Source: RGIG4079 sp045646905 (GTDB lineage Bacteria; Bacteroidota; Bacteroidia; Bacteroidales; Muribaculaceae). Taken from it: DNA of 31,998 nt. The position numbers and the translations under genes were made by a program. Below, piece by piece: positions 31,892 to 31,998 of this stretch. The notes beneath the pieces are model-generated. The model ran no database searches. It saw nothing but the letters and a program-made list of their open reading frames with translations, and was not told where the DNA came from. The stretch covers positions 1-31,998 of the forward strand of contig JAZRLP010000016.1 of NCBI GenBank assembly GCA_045646905.1. The letters are read 5' to 3'. The stretch's first letter is position 1, and each line of letters starts with the position of its first letter.

Positions 31892-31998
31892 CAAAGTTTT
31901 CGGCTCGCGAAAAATCGGGCACAAAAAGAAAGCAATCGAACATTGAAAAAAATACAATAAGACGAAGTAGTACAAGAGAAAGGGTATCTACAAAATAG

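Noticed and set aside
31772..31975. Minus-strand 67-residue open frame at the right edge
   Set aside because: It covers the two tandem promoters and leader; composition is low-complexity (Phe/Tyr-rich) and no start context supports it.
31273..31998. tRNA or small RNA gene in the final gap
   Set aside because: No cloverleaf, T-loop sequence or CCA-type end was found; only promoters and AT-rich sequence are visible.

Overview
The window is chromosomal DNA of an anaerobic Bacteroidales bacterium, with gene style close to Muribaculaceae/Bacteroidaceae. Three things point there. The DNA is AT-rich and carries many promoters of the Bacteroidetes sigma-ABfr type (TTTG/TTTTG, 19-21 nt, TAnnTTTG). 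There is a succinate-to-propionate sodium-pump operon and a Bacteroidetes serine palmitoyltransferase. Surface lipoproteins carry the acidic export signal typical of this phylum. Genus assignment is inference.

Layout. Positions 1-139 are the end of an IS3-like element. 233-1063 (-) is a surface lipoprotein. 1443-6021 is a five-gene operon: methylmalonyl-CoA epimerase and the four subunits of a Na+-translocating methylmalonyl-CoA decarboxylase, including an OadG subunit carrying a secreted lamin-tail domain. It is followed by an NhaD-type Na+/H+ antiporter (6289-7626), so pump and antiporter could form a sodium cycle. 7787-13326 is housekeeping: a small unknown protein, aspS, a Nif3-like protein, a coiled-coil zinc-ribbon protein and serine palmitoyltransferase.

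13578-20497 looks like an accessory cell-envelope locus. It holds a membrane-bound TPR/AraC regulator, a second protein that is only the AraC DNA-binding domain, a lipoprotein, a secreted protein, a BspA-like leucine-rich-repeat protein, and two tandem lipoproteins with a formylglycine-generating-enzyme (C-type-lectin) fold. The two copies are near-identical upstream, but their 3' parts differ almost only at amino-acid-changing positions. That pattern recalls the variable regions of diversity-generating retroelement targets and is the main discovery candidate here.

20561-22523 (-) is an oxidative-stress group: rubrerythrin, reverse rubrerythrin and a nitroreductase. 22665-27079 (-) pairs a very large secreted amidase with a TolB-like propeller protein. 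27250-28846 (-) holds a glycosyltransferase and YraN. 29026-30387 is a stand-alone TrpB2, and 30502-31272 (-) is an unrecognised protein. The last 726 bases hold no gene but end in two strong tandem promoters reading out of the window, possibly towards an rRNA operon. I saw no tRNA, rRNA, CRISPR array or reverse transcriptase inside the window.
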